Part shown: positions 1 through 8,929 of the stretch, piece after piece
Layout: the number at the start of each line of letters is the position of its first letter
How positions within the stretch are numbered: position 1 is the first letter of the stretch
From: Mesorhizobium koreense
Lineage (GTDB): Bacteria > Pseudomonadota > Alphaproteobacteria > Rhizobiales > Rhizobiaceae
Length of the DNA: 64,000 bases
Direction: 5' to 3'
NCBI RefSeq assembly: GCF_031656215.1
Contig: NZ_CP134228.1
Coordinates: 2,065,001-2,129,000, forward strand
Notes under the pieces: generated by a model
Databases searched by the model: none
What the model was told of the DNA's origin: nothing
The model's input: only the letters and a program-made list of their open reading frames with translations
Program-made: the position numbers and the translations under genes

Positions 1-681
1 TGACGCATAGGCGGGGTTCGAGACGATCTGCTGCAGATCCTGCGGATTGGGCAGTTCCTGCCAGCTATCCATGCGGAAGAGGCGCGGCGACGCCGCCGCT
101 ATGAAGGGCGTATGAGCCGAAGCGCAGACGCCGGAAAGGTTGCGCAAGAGACCGACATCGCGCGGGTGGTTGGAAAATTCGTAGGCCCCGATGAGGCAGC
201 CGAAAGGTTCGCCGCCGAACATCGAATACTCGTCCGTATAGACCTTCTTGAAGACGGGGCTTTGATCCCACATCTGGCCTTCATAGTCTTCGAGCGTATC
301 GGCCAGTTCGTCCTTGGTGATGTTCATCACCCGGATCTTGAGTTTCTGGTCGGTCTCTGTGTTGTTCACGAGGTACCAGAGGCCACGCCACGTGCCCTCC
401 ATCTCGCGGACCTCGGGGCAATGAAGGACCTCGTTCACCTGCTCGGTGAGGACCTTGTCGATGCCCGCGATCAGCGACTTGATCGACTTGATCGCATTCG
501 ACGAGATCGCGGTCGTGTCGGAGCGGGACTGCGCCGCGAGCGCCAGATTGCGCACGAGCTGCTGTAGCTTTTCGCTGTCGTCCTTCTTGACCTTGAAGTC
601 CTTCTCGAGAAGTTCGCCGAACTCGTCGAGGTTGATGGTTTCGGCCTCGGCGACGGCTGCGGTTTTCTGTTGCTCTGCCAT
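1..681 (-). CDS. tssC: T6SS contractile sheath large subunit TssC (VipB/ImpC), 3' end cut by window edge
   Basis: The first 227 residues of TssC, which co-assembles with TssB into the contractile sheath that drives the type VI needle. The start at 681 reads MAEQQKTAAVAEAE. The body contains recognisable TssC segments such as CPEVREMEGTWRGL and SMFGGEPFGCLIGAYEFSN. The frame runs open off the left edge, so the C-terminal half is missing only because of the window. It starts 3 nt after the tssB stop, with a GAGGAG ribosome site lying in the end of tssB, so tssA-B-C form one leftward operon. Confidence 0.95.
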   Translation of the reverse strand, partial: MAEQQKTAAVAEAETINLDEFGELLEKDFKVKKDDSEKLQQLVRNLALAAQSRSDTTAISSNAIKSIKSLIAGIDKVLTEQVNEVLHCPEVREMEGTWRGLWYLVNNTETDQKLKIRVMNITKDELADTLEDYEGQMWDQSPVFKKVYTDEYSMFGGEPFGCLIGAYEFSNHPRDVGLLRNLSGVCASAHTPFIAAASPRLFRMDSWQELPNPQDLQQIVSNPAYAS

Positions 682-684
682 CGT

Positions 685-1224
685 CTACTCCTCGACCTTG
701 TCGTCGTCCGACATCGCCTGGGACGCGATCTTCCCAAGCAGCGGCTCATTGTTGAGCAATTGAGCGATGCGTTTTTCGGCATCCACGCGGCCGTCCATGA
801 AGCCGAGCAGTTCCACGAGTTGCCGCCGCATCTTAAGGATTTCCGCCAGTTGCGGCACCTGCTCCGCGATCTTGTCGGGGGCGAAATCGCCCATCCTCGT
901 GAAGGTCAGGTCGACCATCAGTTCCTCGTCGCGCTCCTTGCCTTCCGCCTGCGGAAGCGTGTTCTTGACGCGCGCCTTCACGCGCGGCGCCAGCGCCTCC
1001 ATGAATTTGGGGAAACGGTTGGCATCGGTTTCGACGAAGGCACGGTCCTGGACCGTTTTTGCCGCTTCTTTCGTTTGCGAGGCGCCGGCGAGGTCCGCCA
1101 TCACGCCCATGACGAAGGGGAGTTCGATCGTCGTCGGGCTGCCGTAGGTTTCCACGTCATAGGCGATCTGCACGCGCGGGGCGCGATTGCGCTCTATGAC
1201 CTTTGCTTTGCTTTCTGCGGGCAT
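685..1224 (-). CDS. tssB: T6SS contractile sheath small subunit TssB (VipA/ImpB)
   Basis: A 179-residue protein of the usual TssB length. It opens with AESKAKVIERNRAPRVQIAYDVE and contains the family block SPTTIELPFVMGVMADLAG, followed by the acidic and helical segment that pairs with TssC. It has no signal peptide and is cytoplasmic. It lies between tssA (17-nt gap) and tssC (3-nt gap), the conserved order of this secretion system. The ribosome site AGAGGTG is modest. Confidence 0.95.
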   Translation of the reverse strand: MPAESKAKVIERNRAPRVQIAYDVETYGSPTTIELPFVMGVMADLAGASQTKEAAKTVQDRAFVETDANRFPKFMEALAPRVKARVKNTLPQAEGKERDEELMVDLTFTRMGDFAPDKIAEQVPQLAEILKMRRQLVELLGFMDGRVDAEKRIAQLLNNEPLLGKIASQAMSDDDKVEE

Positions 1225-1241
1225 TGCTTGTCACCTCTCGC

Positions 1242-2399
1242 TCATTGGGCAGTTTTCTTGCTGTCGGTAAGACCGGCGAGAAGCCGGAATTCCTTGAGAC
1301 CGGACGGCGCGAGGTCTTCCATGAGCTCGACGAAGTCCATGTGCACCATCTTGCGGACGCGGCGAGCCAGATGCGGGATGGGGCTCGAGGGTTCGGTGCG
1401 GTCATAGAAATCCACCACGAGGTCGAGGCATTTGACGACCTCTTCGCGCGATCCGATCCTGTCCGGTAGCATCGTCGTGCTTCCTCCGTTGCCTTGCTCT
1501 TGCGCGAAGGCCGGTGCGCGGCGATCGAGAGCTTCCGAAGCCTCCGTCGGCTTTTCATCGGCTTTGGCGACGCCGTTCGGCTTTGCCGATTTGGGACCGG
1601 TCCGCTCCAGCGTCGTTACGATCCTTTCCAGGAACTTCCTGAACTCCGGCAGGACAGGTCCCGACGATTCCAGCCGACGGTTGAGCGCCATGTCGACCGC
1701 ATCGAGAGCCGACAGCGCGGCTCGCCCGTCTTCCCTGAATGCCGCCAGTTCGTCCGGATTATTGTCGGCGAGCGCGGCGCATGCCCCGCGCACGCGTCCG
1801 ATCAATCTGGCATGGGTGGCCGCCAGTTCGGCTTTCTCCGAAGCATTGAGCCCCGAGGCTGCCTCTTGCAGGACGGTCCGCTCGTCCAGTGCGCATTGTT
1901 CGAGATCGCGTCCCGTCACTGGACCGATTGCCGCGACCGAGAAGAAGGTCCGGCCCTGCAGGTCGCCGAGCAATCCGCCGTTCCTGTTCTGCAGGTCCCT
2001 GAGCGCGTTGACCCTGCGCAATGCGGAATCGGCCGGCGATCCGCCCGGGCGCAGTCCGGGATGGATGCTGTCCCAGTGGGTTTCGAGGTTTTGGCCGATC
2101 AGGGTCAGCCCTTCGGCAACGCCGGCCAGTCCGTTTTCGCCGGCAAGCGCCCGCGCCAGTATGGTAAGCAACCGGAGATCGCGGCCGCGTGGGCGCAATT
2201 CTTCCGCCGTTTCGAGAACGGTCGCCCAGTCTACCGGAATGCTCGTTTGGGAGGACGGCTTGTTATGGTCGTCATAATCGATCTTGATTTGCGGCTCCGC
2301 CAGCCGCTCCAGCTCATGAAAGCGCGGATGATTGCGCAAATCCTCCCCTGACGGATTCTCACCGTCCAATGGGCTGAGCCAGAGAGCGAGATCAACCAC
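1242..2399 (-). CDS. tssA: T6SS assembly cap protein TssA (ImpA)
   Basis: TssA organises baseplate and sheath-tube assembly in type VI secretion. The N-terminal ImpA domain (residues 1-115) is clear: LALWLSPLDGENPSGEDLR, then VDWATVLETAEELRPRGRDLRLL and the HWDSIHP block. The C-terminal part is short, ending in a segment rich in HLARR/VHMDFVELMEDLAP that resembles the usual TssA tail. I chose GTG at 2399 because GGGAGG lies 4 nt upstream and the ImpA domain begins at once; an ATG at 2453 would add 18 poorly fitting residues. Length from GTG is 385 residues. First gene of the leftward operon. Confidence 0.9.
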   Translation of the reverse strand: MVDLALWLSPLDGENPSGEDLRNHPRFHELERLAEPQIKIDYDDHNKPSSQTSIPVDWATVLETAEELRPRGRDLRLLTILARALAGENGLAGVAEGLTLIGQNLETHWDSIHPGLRPGGSPADSALRRVNALRDLQNRNGGLLGDLQGRTFFSVAAIGPVTGRDLEQCALDERTVLQEAASGLNASEKAELAATHARLIGRVRGACAALADNNPDELAAFREDGRAALSALDAVDMALNRRLESSGPVLPEFRKFLERIVTTLERTGPKSAKPNGVAKADEKPTEASEALDRRAPAFAQEQGNGGSTTMLPDRIGSREEVVKCLDLVVDFYDRTEPSSPIPHLARRVRKMVHMDFVELMEDLAPSGLKEFRLLAGLTDSKKTAQ

Positions 2400-2729
2400 A
2401 CAACCTCCCGCCAGCGACTGCCTGGAGAGCGCGCGAATTAATTCACCACACATGTTTTTCTACCACATTTCGGCTCTTCCTCAAACAGAAGAGAAGAATA
2501 TTGATTCTATTACGATTTTTGGACTGAAAAGGGTGATTCCGTTTAGAGATGAAAGCCTAAAATTAAATCCATTTATATCGCGCAAAAGTGGTATTACTTA
2601 AATAAAACAATGGTAAGTAGTACTACTATAGTGGAGGCACCTGCTGAGGACTCCGGCTAGTAAAAACTGGCCAAGCAGAGGGTCTTTTACAACTCGATGG
2701 ACTGCCGGCTTTTGTAAGTCTTCATTCTG
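2400..2729. promoter_or_regulatory. AT-rich divergent promoter region between tssA and clpV
   Basis: The stretch between the two divergent T6SS units, especially 2454-2630, is far richer in A and T than its surroundings (for example runs such as TAAATAAAACAATGG). It holds a perfect 12-bp palindrome AGTAGTACTACT at 2616-2627. Such AT-rich promoters in rhizobia are often bound by MucR/Ros-type silencers; that link is inference. No convincing small gene is seen here. Confidence 0.6.
2616..2627. repeat. 12-bp palindrome, possible operator
   Basis: AGTAGTACTACT is its own reverse complement. It lies midway between the tssA and clpV starts in the AT-rich region, a place expected for a regulator site. 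No known regulator is assigned. Confidence 0.4.
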
Positions 2730-2744
2730 TGGCAATTTGGATGC
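2730..2744 (+). promoter_or_regulatory. sigma-54-like -24/-12 promoter for clpV
   Basis: TGGCAATTTGGATGC fits the sigma-54 pattern: TGGCA at -24, then GC at -12 with exactly 10 nt between the invariant GG and GC. Transcription would start near 2756, upstream of the GGAG ribosome site (2762-2765) and the ATG at 2774. Positions C and G after TGGCA and the first T of TTGC deviate from consensus. T6SS operons elsewhere (Vibrio, Pseudomonas) do use sigma-54; here it is a sequence prediction. Confidence 0.45.
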
Positions 2745-2773
2745 GCAGTGGTCCCGCTTCTGGAGCAGGTCCC

Positions 2774-5569
2774 ATGGAAACGAGCAGCGTTCGACAGCGC
2801 AGGCCATCACAGGGTTTCAAGCGCAAGGAGCTGGTTGGAAAGCTCGATGCAACCTGTGTACGTGCGTTCAAGGCTGCGGCCGACGCAGCCAAGCTGAGGG
2901 GAAACCCCTATGTCGAGCTTGTCCACTTCATCGAACAACTGGTCCTGTCGGATCGATCGGACGTTCAGCTCATCCTGGCCGATGCGGGGGCGGACGCCAG
3001 CCGTCTCGCTGGCGACATGGCGCGCGCCATCGACAAGCTGCCCTACGGAGCAACCTCGATAGAGGAATTCTCCGATCATATCTTCCACGCCATACAGGAG
3101 GCGTGGAGCCTTGCCTCGCTTGAGTTCGGCACCGAGGAGGTGCGGAGCGGCCATCTGATCCTGGCCTGCCTCAGGACGCCGGCGCTCGAAGGCATCGTCT
3201 CGAAGATAAGCCCGGAATTCGACAGGATCGACGCGGATGCCGCGCTCGGCCGTTTCAGCGAGATCGTTTCGGGCTCTCTCGAAAACGCTTCCGCCGCCGC
3301 TGCGGAGCAAAAGACGGAAGCGCCGCGCCGTTCGCCTGGCGGCGATTCCGCGCTGGCGAAATATGCGACCGACCTGACGGAGCGCGCGCGTGACGGCAAG
3401 ATCGACCCGGTCGTCGGGCGTGATCCGGAGATCCGGCAGATCGTCGATATCCTCATGCGGCGGCGGCAGAACAACCCGATCCTGACCGGCGAGGCGGGCG
3501 TGGGGAAAACGGCGGTCGTCGAAGGTTTCGCGCTCAGGATCGCGCAGGGCGACGTGCCCCCGTCGTTGCAAGGCATCAGCGTGCGCATGCTCGATGTCGG
3601 TCTCATGCAGGCGGGCGCCAGCGTGAAGGGCGAATTCGAGAAGCGGCTGAAAGCGGTCATCGACGAGGTGCAGTCTTCCGAAATCCCGATCATCCTGTTC
3701 ATCGACGAGGCTCATACGCTGATCGGCGCCGGCGGAGCGGCGGGAACGGGCGATGCCGCCAATCTCCTGAAGCCGGCATTGGCACGGGGCGAGTTGCGCA
3801 CCATCGCGGCGACGACGTGGGCCGAATACAAGCAGCATATCGAAAAGGACCCGGCACTGACGCGACGTTTCCAGGTGGTGCGGGTCGAGGAGCCGTCGGA
3901 AGCGACGGCGGTGCTGATGCTGCGCGGCGTGGCGGGCGTGCTGGAGGAGCACCACCAGGTGCAGATACTGGACGAGGCGATCGAGGCGGCCGTCTCGCTG
4001 TCGCATCGCTATATCCCGGCGCGTCAATTGCCCGACAAGGCGGTCAGCCTACTCGACACCGCCTCGGCGCGGGTCGCGATTTCACAGCATGCGACGCCGG
4101 CTGAGGTCGAAGACATATTGCGGCGCAAGCAGGCGCTCGAGGTCGAAAGCGGCATCATAAGCCGCGAGGCAGCGATCGGTATCGATGTGGCCGGGCGCAA
4201 GGCGCGGGTCGAGGCCGGGCTGGCGGACGCCGGGACCGAGCTTGCGGCCGCCGAGGACCGCTGGGAGCGCGAGAAGAAGCTGGTCAGGGAAATCCTGGAA
4301 CTCAGGGCGCGGCTAAGGAGCGGGGGCGTGCCGCTCGATAGGGAAGAAACCGCCGTCGAAGGCGCCGCCGTAGAGTCTGCAGTGGCATCGGGCAGCGGTT
4401 CCGAAAGCCCGGCATTGCCGACCGGCGCGCCGGCAGCGGCTGATGATGTCTCCGGCGGCGAAGCGGCCGAACCATACGATCCTGCTGCCGATCTTGCACG
4501 GCTCAGGGAGCTTATGGCTGAACTCGACGCAGCGCAGGGCGAGACGCCGCTGATACTTCCCTCCGTCGACCGCAATGCCGTCGCTGCCGTCGTTCAAGAC
4601 TGGACCGGCATCCCGACCGGGCGCATGCTTTCAAGCCAGACCGAAAAGGCGCTCAGGCTGGCCACGACGCTGGCCGAACGCGTGGTCGGCCAGGACCATG
4701 CCATGGAGATGATCGCCAGGCGCGTGCAGACAAGCCGCGCAGGGCTCGGCGCGCCGGAAAAGCCGGTGGGCGTATTCCTGCTTTGCGGCCCGTCCGGTGT
4801 CGGCAAGACCGAGACGGCGCTGGCGCTCGCCGAGACGCTCTATGGCGGCGAGCAGAATCTCATCTCGATCAACATGTCGGAGTTTCAGGAAGCACACACC
4901 GTCTCGACGCTGAAGGGTGCGCCGCCCGGCTATGTCGGCTACGGCAAGGGCGGTATCCTGACCGAGGCGGTGCGGCGCAAGCCCTATTCGGTCATCCTGC
5001 TCGACGAGGTCGAGAAAGCGCATCCGGACGTCCACGAGATTTTCTTCCAGGTCTTCGACAAGGGCATGATGGATGACAGCGAGGGACGGCGTATCGACTT
5101 CAAGAACACGCTGATCCTGCTGACCTCCAATGTCGGCTCCGATGTCATCATGGAGATGACCAGGGGGGGAAAGGTACGCACTGGAATAGAGGACCTGGAT
5201 GCCGCGCTTCGTACGCCGCTGCTGAAAGTCTTCCCCGCGGCTTTTCTAGGCCGTGTCGTGACCATCCCCTATTATCCGCTCTCCGATGCAATGATCGAGG
5301 TGATCGCGAGCCACCAGTTCAGGAAGATCGCTCACAGGCTGCGCGAGACCAACGACGCCGAACTGGTGATCGGGGAGGGCGTGCTCGAGATGATCAAGGC
5401 GCGCTGTACCGAGATCGAATCCGGTGGCCGGATGATCGACGCTATCCTCACCAACACGCTTCTGCCGGAACTGAGCCGCAATATACTGAAACGGATGATC
5501 GGCGGGGAACCGATCGCCCGGGTGACCGTCAACGCCTCGCCGGAAGGCTTCATCTATGCGGTGGAGTAA
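2774..5569 (+). CDS. clpV: T6SS sheath-recycling AAA+ ATPase ClpV (TssH)
   Basis: ClpV disassembles contracted TssBC sheath so the subunits can be reused. From ATG 2774 (GGAG 8 nt upstream) it has 931 residues: Clp N domain 20-165, first AAA+ with Walker A GEAGVGKT (239-246) and Walker B ILFIDEAH (307-313), a coiled middle region, second AAA+ with Walker A GPSGVGKT (672-679) and Walker B SVILLDEVEKAHPDV, and the C-terminal small domain. Odd point: residues about 517-570 are a low-complexity Ala/Gly/Ser/Glu/Pro stretch. A GTG at 2729 would put the coding start upstream of the predicted promoter's transcription start and is disfavoured. It runs divergently from tssABC. Confidence 0.95.
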   Translation: METSSVRQRRPSQGFKRKELVGKLDATCVRAFKAAADAAKLRGNPYVELVHFIEQLVLSDRSDVQLILADAGADASRLAGDMARAIDKLPYGATSIEEFSDHIFHAIQEAWSLASLEFGTEEVRSGHLILACLRTPALEGIVSKISPEFDRIDADAALGRFSEIVSGSLENASAAAAEQKTEAPRRSPGGDSALAKYATDLTERARDGKIDPVVGRDPEIRQIVDILMRRRQNNPILTGEAGVGKTAVVEGFALRIAQGDVPPSLQGISVRMLDVGLMQAGASVKGEFEKRLKAVIDEVQSSEIPIILFIDEAHTLIGAGGAAGTGDAANLLKPALARGELRTIAATTWAEYKQHIEKDPALTRRFQVVRVEEPSEATAVLMLRGVAGVLEEHHQVQILDEAIEAAVSLSHRYIPARQLPDKAVSLLDTASARVAISQHATPAEVEDILRRKQALEVESGIISREAAIGIDVAGRKARVEAGLADAGTELAAAEDRWEREKKLVREILELRARLRSGGVPLDREETAVEGAAVESAVASGSGSESPALPTGAPAAADDVSGGEAAEPYDPAADLARLRELMAELDAAQGETPLILPSVDRNAVAAVVQDWTGIPTGRMLSSQTEKALRLATTLAERVVGQDHAMEMIARRVQTSRAGLGAPEKPVGVFLLCGPSGVGKTETALALAETLYGGEQNLISINMSEFQEAHTVSTLKGAPPGYVGYGKGGILTEAVRRKPYSVILLDEVEKAHPDVHEIFFQVFDKGMMDDSEGRRIDFKNTLILLTSNVGSDVIMEMTRGGKVRTGIEDLDAALRTPLLKVFPAAFLGRVVTIPYYPLSDAMIEVIASHQFRKIAHRLRETNDAELVIGEGVLEMIKARCTEIESGGRMIDAILTNTLLPELSRNILKRMIGGEPIARVTVNASPEGFIYAVE

Positions 5570-5593
5570 TCTGTCGAGACTGCAAGCACCCGC

Positions 5594-5824
5594 TCAGGGC
5601 TGATCTTTCCGCCTTTCGATTTCGTAGGTGAGCCAGCGGAAGAACATACCGATCATCGACGTTGCCGCGCCCGCGATGAGGCATGCCGTCAGCAGGGTGC
5701 TCTTCTGCCCACTCGACCAGCTTACCGTTGCAAGCAGAAAAACGCTGACCGATGAGGTCAGGTAACCGAACCCCTTCAGCCGGTGCAGCGTGTTCTTGGT
5801 CACGATGACGTCGGATCGCTCCAT
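5594..5824 (-). CDS. Small hypothetical protein with two membrane segments
   Basis: A 76-residue protein with hydrophobic stretches at about 22-36 and 43-62 and a basic C-terminal end (RWLTYEIERRKDQP). I do not recognise the family. It lies tail-to-tail with clpV, 24 nt apart, and is not clearly part of the secretion system. The start MERSDVIVTKN has only a weak ribosome site. Confidence 0.55.
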   Translation of the reverse strand: MERSDVIVTKNTLHRLKGFGYLTSSVSVFLLATVSWSSGQKSTLLTACLIAGAATSMIGMFFRWLTYEIERRKDQP

Positions 5825-5845
5825 TTTCCCCGGACGGAACTTGCC

Positions 5846-6013
5846 TCACCTGGCGCGCCGGAGAAGCCCCGCAATGAGCGAGAGAACCAGAAAGATAAGG
5901 AAGATGAAGAAGATGATCTTCGCGATCCCGGCCGCCGTGCCTGCGATGCCGCCGAAACCCAACGCGCCGGCGATGATCGCAACGACCAGAAATACCAAAG
6001 CCCAGTAAAGCAT
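5846..6013 (-). CDS. DUF1328 small membrane protein
   Basis: A 55-residue, almost wholly hydrophobic protein ([20 protein letters not shown], then a Gly/Ala hinge and a second hydrophobic helix, ending LLRRAR). This is the pattern of DUF1328 (YtjA-like) proteins, common in proteobacteria and of unknown role. The start at 6013 is secured by AAAGGAGGG 4 nt upstream. Confidence 0.85.
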   Translation of the reverse strand: MLYWALVFLVVAIIAGALGFGGIAGTAAGIAKIIFFIFLIFLVLSLIAGLLRRAR

Positions 6014-6107
6014 GATCCCTCCTTTGAAAAGTGCTGCGGATAGAACGCTGTCCACGTGCGTTGGTTCCTCCGCGGCGGAAGACAGACGGTCCCTCGTGAC
6101 CTGCCGT

Positions 6108-7361
6108 TCAGGGCTTGACCGCGCCGGTGGCGTCCAGCCTCTTCTCGATAGTGGGCGAGCTTCCGGCAGGCGGGATCGGCACGTCGGGTAGAGGCGGTGA
6201 CGCGGAGGCCGCGCCATCCGCTCCCCCGAAATCATCCGCCCGGCCAGGCGGAGAGGAGGGAGATATGCCTTCGATGGTCAAGCGCTCGGCCGCTGTGCGG
6301 GCGATCCCCGGTTTGGCGGCGATTTTCGATCCGAGGAGATCGGAGTTTTCGTCCACTGGCGGCGCGGAGAGGGAGATCGGCGCCGTGCGGTCGTGAGAAG
6401 GGAGCAGGTCGGCCGGACCCGTGCCCGGAAGGGCGTTCGGCTGAAGTCCTGCTCCGGGCGCCGCCGCACTGCCGAGGATCTTGTTCAAGGGCTTCTCGAC
6501 ATAGAAAGCGACCTTGCGCTTGCCGGCTTTCGAGAGCGTTATGCCGTCGTCGGAGCGCAGGCGGACCGGCTGCCCGTTGACGTCGGGGCCGGTGAATCGG
6601 AATGCCCCATTCTCGTCCACGAAGCCGTCCCAGATGTCCACATACTCACCTCCCGCGGCTTCGGCGACACGCTGATAAATGTCGTCGAAGGCAAGCATGT
6701 CGGACGACATCGAGGCATATTTGAAGGCGGGCTGACCTACCCAGACGAGGGGAACCTTGCGATCCCTGACCGTCTTGGTCAGCGCTTCAACGCGCTTGAC
6801 GTATTCGGCCGTCCAAGCATCCGAGCGCGGTAGTTCTTTTGCCGTTCCGGTCGTCATGGCCTGACGGTCGTTGGCGCCCAGCATGACCACGACCACCGAC
6901 GGTTTGGCCGATTCCATGATCTGACCGATTTCCTTCGGCCAATCGTAGAAATCGTCGCGGACCAGACCGGACGAACCCTTGGTTCCGTCGACGACCTTCA
7001 CGCGCGCGGATTGCGCATAGTCGTCGGTGAGCGCATCCGCCAGGCCGGCCGCCATGAAATCGCCGACAACCAGCACGACCCGGGCATCGTCCAGTTTCTC
7101 GACCGGCTCTTCTTCGGTACTGTCGGTCTGGATCGGCTCTTCGGAGCGGCGGCTGCGCTTTACCGCCCGCGTCGGGCGTCGCTGTCGCTGAAGCTGCTCC
7201 TGCTGGGCTTGCCAGCCGCTCTCGTACATCTGGCGTGCTTGCTCGGGGCTGCGTGGAGGCTCGGCGCTCGCTTGTGACGCAAAGGCCAGCAGCGAAAAGG
7301 CAAGGACAAGGGCGGCCGCAACGCGGCAGGCCTTCAGGGCACGGATCGGGAAGCGCCGCAT
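6108..7361 (-). CDS. Exported DUF459 SGNH-hydrolase-like protein
   Basis: From ATG 7361 it has 417 residues with a signal peptide (residues 1-33, ending QASAE). A Gln/Arg-rich linker leads to an SGNH-like fold: [17 protein letters not shown] at 95-111, [12 protein letters not shown] (block with GxND) at 156-167, and the late [15 protein letters not shown] block. In active SGNH enzymes the first block is GDS; here it is GDF (residue 102), so the usual serine nucleophile is absent. The C-terminal 130 residues are Pro/Ala/Ser-rich and probably disordered. Rhizobial DUF459 genes often sit near exopolysaccharide or murein genes, as here (mltB, galU). An upstream ATG at 7412 is possible but would precede the signal peptide. 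Confidence 0.8.
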   Translation of the reverse strand: MRRFPIRALKACRVAAALVLAFSLLAFASQASAEPPRSPEQARQMYESGWQAQQEQLQRQRRPTRAVKRSRRSEEPIQTDSTEEEPVEKLDDARVVLVVGDFMAAGLADALTDDYAQSARVKVVDGTKGSSGLVRDDFYDWPKEIGQIMESAKPSVVVVMLGANDRQAMTTGTAKELPRSDAWTAEYVKRVEALTKTVRDRKVPLVWVGQPAFKYASMSSDMLAFDDIYQRVAEAAGGEYVDIWDGFVDENGAFRFTGPDVNGQPVRLRSDDGITLSKAGKRKVAFYVEKPLNKILGSAAAPGAGLQPNALPGTGPADLLPSHDRTAPISLSAPPVDENSDLLGSKIAAKPGIARTAAERLTIEGISPSSPPGRADDFGGADGAASASPPLPDVPIPPAGSSPTIEKRLDATGAVKP

Positions 7362-7448
7362 GGCAGCCAATATCTGTCTGTCCTCGCATGGACGGCCAAT
7401 TCGCCGCAGCATACCATACGCATGCCGGCGAAAGAGGGGTCTGTCGCT

Positions 7449-8675
7449 CTACCGGCTTCGCAAGCTCGTCAGCACTTCCTTGCTCGGATGGCCGTCCTGC
7501 GCCAAGCCGGCCCGTGCCTGATAGGCTTTGATTGCGTCGCGCGAGCCGGAGCCGATGCGGCCGTCGATCTTGCCGTCGTAATAGCCATAGGACTGCAGCC
7601 TTTGCTGCAATTCTTCCCGCTCCTCGAATGTCAGCTTGACGAAGGGCCGGTTCCAGTCATGCACGAGGCCGCCATAGCCGGCGATCTCGTCGGCGAGAAG
7701 GCCGACAGCGAGCGCGTACTTGTCGGCATTGTTGTAGCGCTTGATGACGTAGAAGTTCTTGAGCATCAGAAAGGCCGGGCCGGCACGACCGTCGGGCACC
7801 TTGAGCACCGCGGTGTCGGAGCCACGTGGAAAATCCTTGCCGTTCGCGCGCTTCAAGCCAAGAGAGGCCCATTTGTCGAGGCTGAGCGAGCCGGAGGGGA
7901 ATTTGCGGCCTTCCGGCAGAACCACCTCGTAGCCCCAGGTCTTGCCGATCTGCCAACCGTTGCGGTGGAGCAGGTTTGCTGCGGTCGCCAGCGCATCCGG
8001 AACGGAATTCCAGATATCGCGCCGGCCGTTGCCGTCCATATCGACGGCATAGGCCTGGTAGCTGGTAGGGATGAATTGCGTATGCCCCATCGCACCGGCC
8101 CACGAGCCCATGAAGTGATCGGGGTCGATGTCGTGATGCTGCAGGATCTTCAGCGCCGCGACAAGCTGCGTGCGTGCGAATTTAGCGCGCGTGCGGTCGG
8201 CGTAGGCTAGCGTCGCCAGCGAACGCACGACGTTGCGCATCACCTTGTCGTTCTTCAGCGTCTCGCCGTAATTCGTCTCCATCGACCAGATGGCGAGGAG
8301 GATGTAGCGGTCGACGCCGAACCTGGCCTCGATCCGGTCGAGCCAAGGCTTCCATTTGCGCGCCATATCCCTGCCGTTGGCAATCGATTCGTCCTGCACC
8401 CGATTGTCGAAGTAGTCCCACATGGGAGCAGTAAATTCCGGCTGGGAGTGTGCCTTTTCGAGCACTTCCGGGTCAGGACCGGGGATGTTGCGGAAGGCAC
8501 GGTCGTAGGTAGCCGCGGAAACGCCGCTCTTCAGCGCAGTCGTGCGAAACGAGGCGACCCAGCGATCGAAGCCGGAATCGGCGAAGGCGGGGGTAGCCAT
8601 ATCGAGCGCCAGCAGCAGGCCCGAGGCGGCGAGGGTGGTGCCAAAGCGTCGTCTGGACATGAGGCGGACGGACAT
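7449..8675 (-). CDS. MltB-family membrane-bound lytic murein transglycosylase with peptidoglycan-binding domain
   Basis: A 408-residue exported enzyme that would cleave the glycan strand of peptidoglycan to 1,6-anhydro ends. There is a signal peptide at 1-32 with an RRRF pair suggesting possible Tat export. The SLT_2/MltB domain spans about 33-330 with the catalytic glutamate E133 in IWSMETNYG and the GAMGHTQFIPTSY block. A PG_binding_1 domain closes the protein (about 345-405, LQQRLQSYGYYDGKIDGRIG). The ribosome site AAAGGAGGG before ATG 8675 is strong. It is divergent from galU. Confidence 0.92.
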   Translation of the reverse strand: MSVRLMSRRRFGTTLAASGLLLALDMATPAFADSGFDRWVASFRTTALKSGVSAATYDRAFRNIPGPDPEVLEKAHSQPEFTAPMWDYFDNRVQDESIANGRDMARKWKPWLDRIEARFGVDRYILLAIWSMETNYGETLKNDKVMRNVVRSLATLAYADRTRAKFARTQLVAALKILQHHDIDPDHFMGSWAGAMGHTQFIPTSYQAYAVDMDGNGRRDIWNSVPDALATAANLLHRNGWQIGKTWGYEVVLPEGRKFPSGSLSLDKWASLGLKRANGKDFPRGSDTAVLKVPDGRAGPAFLMLKNFYVIKRYNNADKYALAVGLLADEIAGYGGLVHDWNRPFVKLTFEEREELQQRLQSYGYYDGKIDGRIGSGSRDAIKAYQARAGLAQDGHPSKEVLTSLRSR

Positions 8676-8929
8676 CTTCCCTCCTTTCAGGAATGGTTTG
8701 AAAGTGGAACGCCTTTCAAGCCAATGGCCCCGGCATCCCGGTCTCGAACCACCTTATTAGCCGCACCCGGTTAGGATTTAGTTTACCATGGAAGCCCTTG
8801 CGCGGTTAATATGTCCCTGACGGACCCGGCGGAACGCTTGCACGTATGGATGCGTTGAATGTTCCTCAATTCCGACATGAAATTGGCCGACCGGCTTTTT
8901 CCCTTTCAGAAACCTGGAATGCGTTACAA

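Noticed and set aside
2729-2773. GTG at 2729 as the clpV start
   Set aside because: It has no ribosome site and lies inside the predicted promoter; ATG 2774 with GGAG is better.
2807-4027. A long leftward open frame opposite clpV
   Set aside because: It overlies a strongly conserved ClpV domain on the other strand; GC-rich codon bias creates such frames, and the product shows no family and is Arg/His-rich.
8735-8760. GGTTCGAGACC on the minus strand, resembling a tRNA T-arm
   Set aside because: The flanking stem does not pair and no D-arm or anticodon stem is found, so no tRNA is supported.
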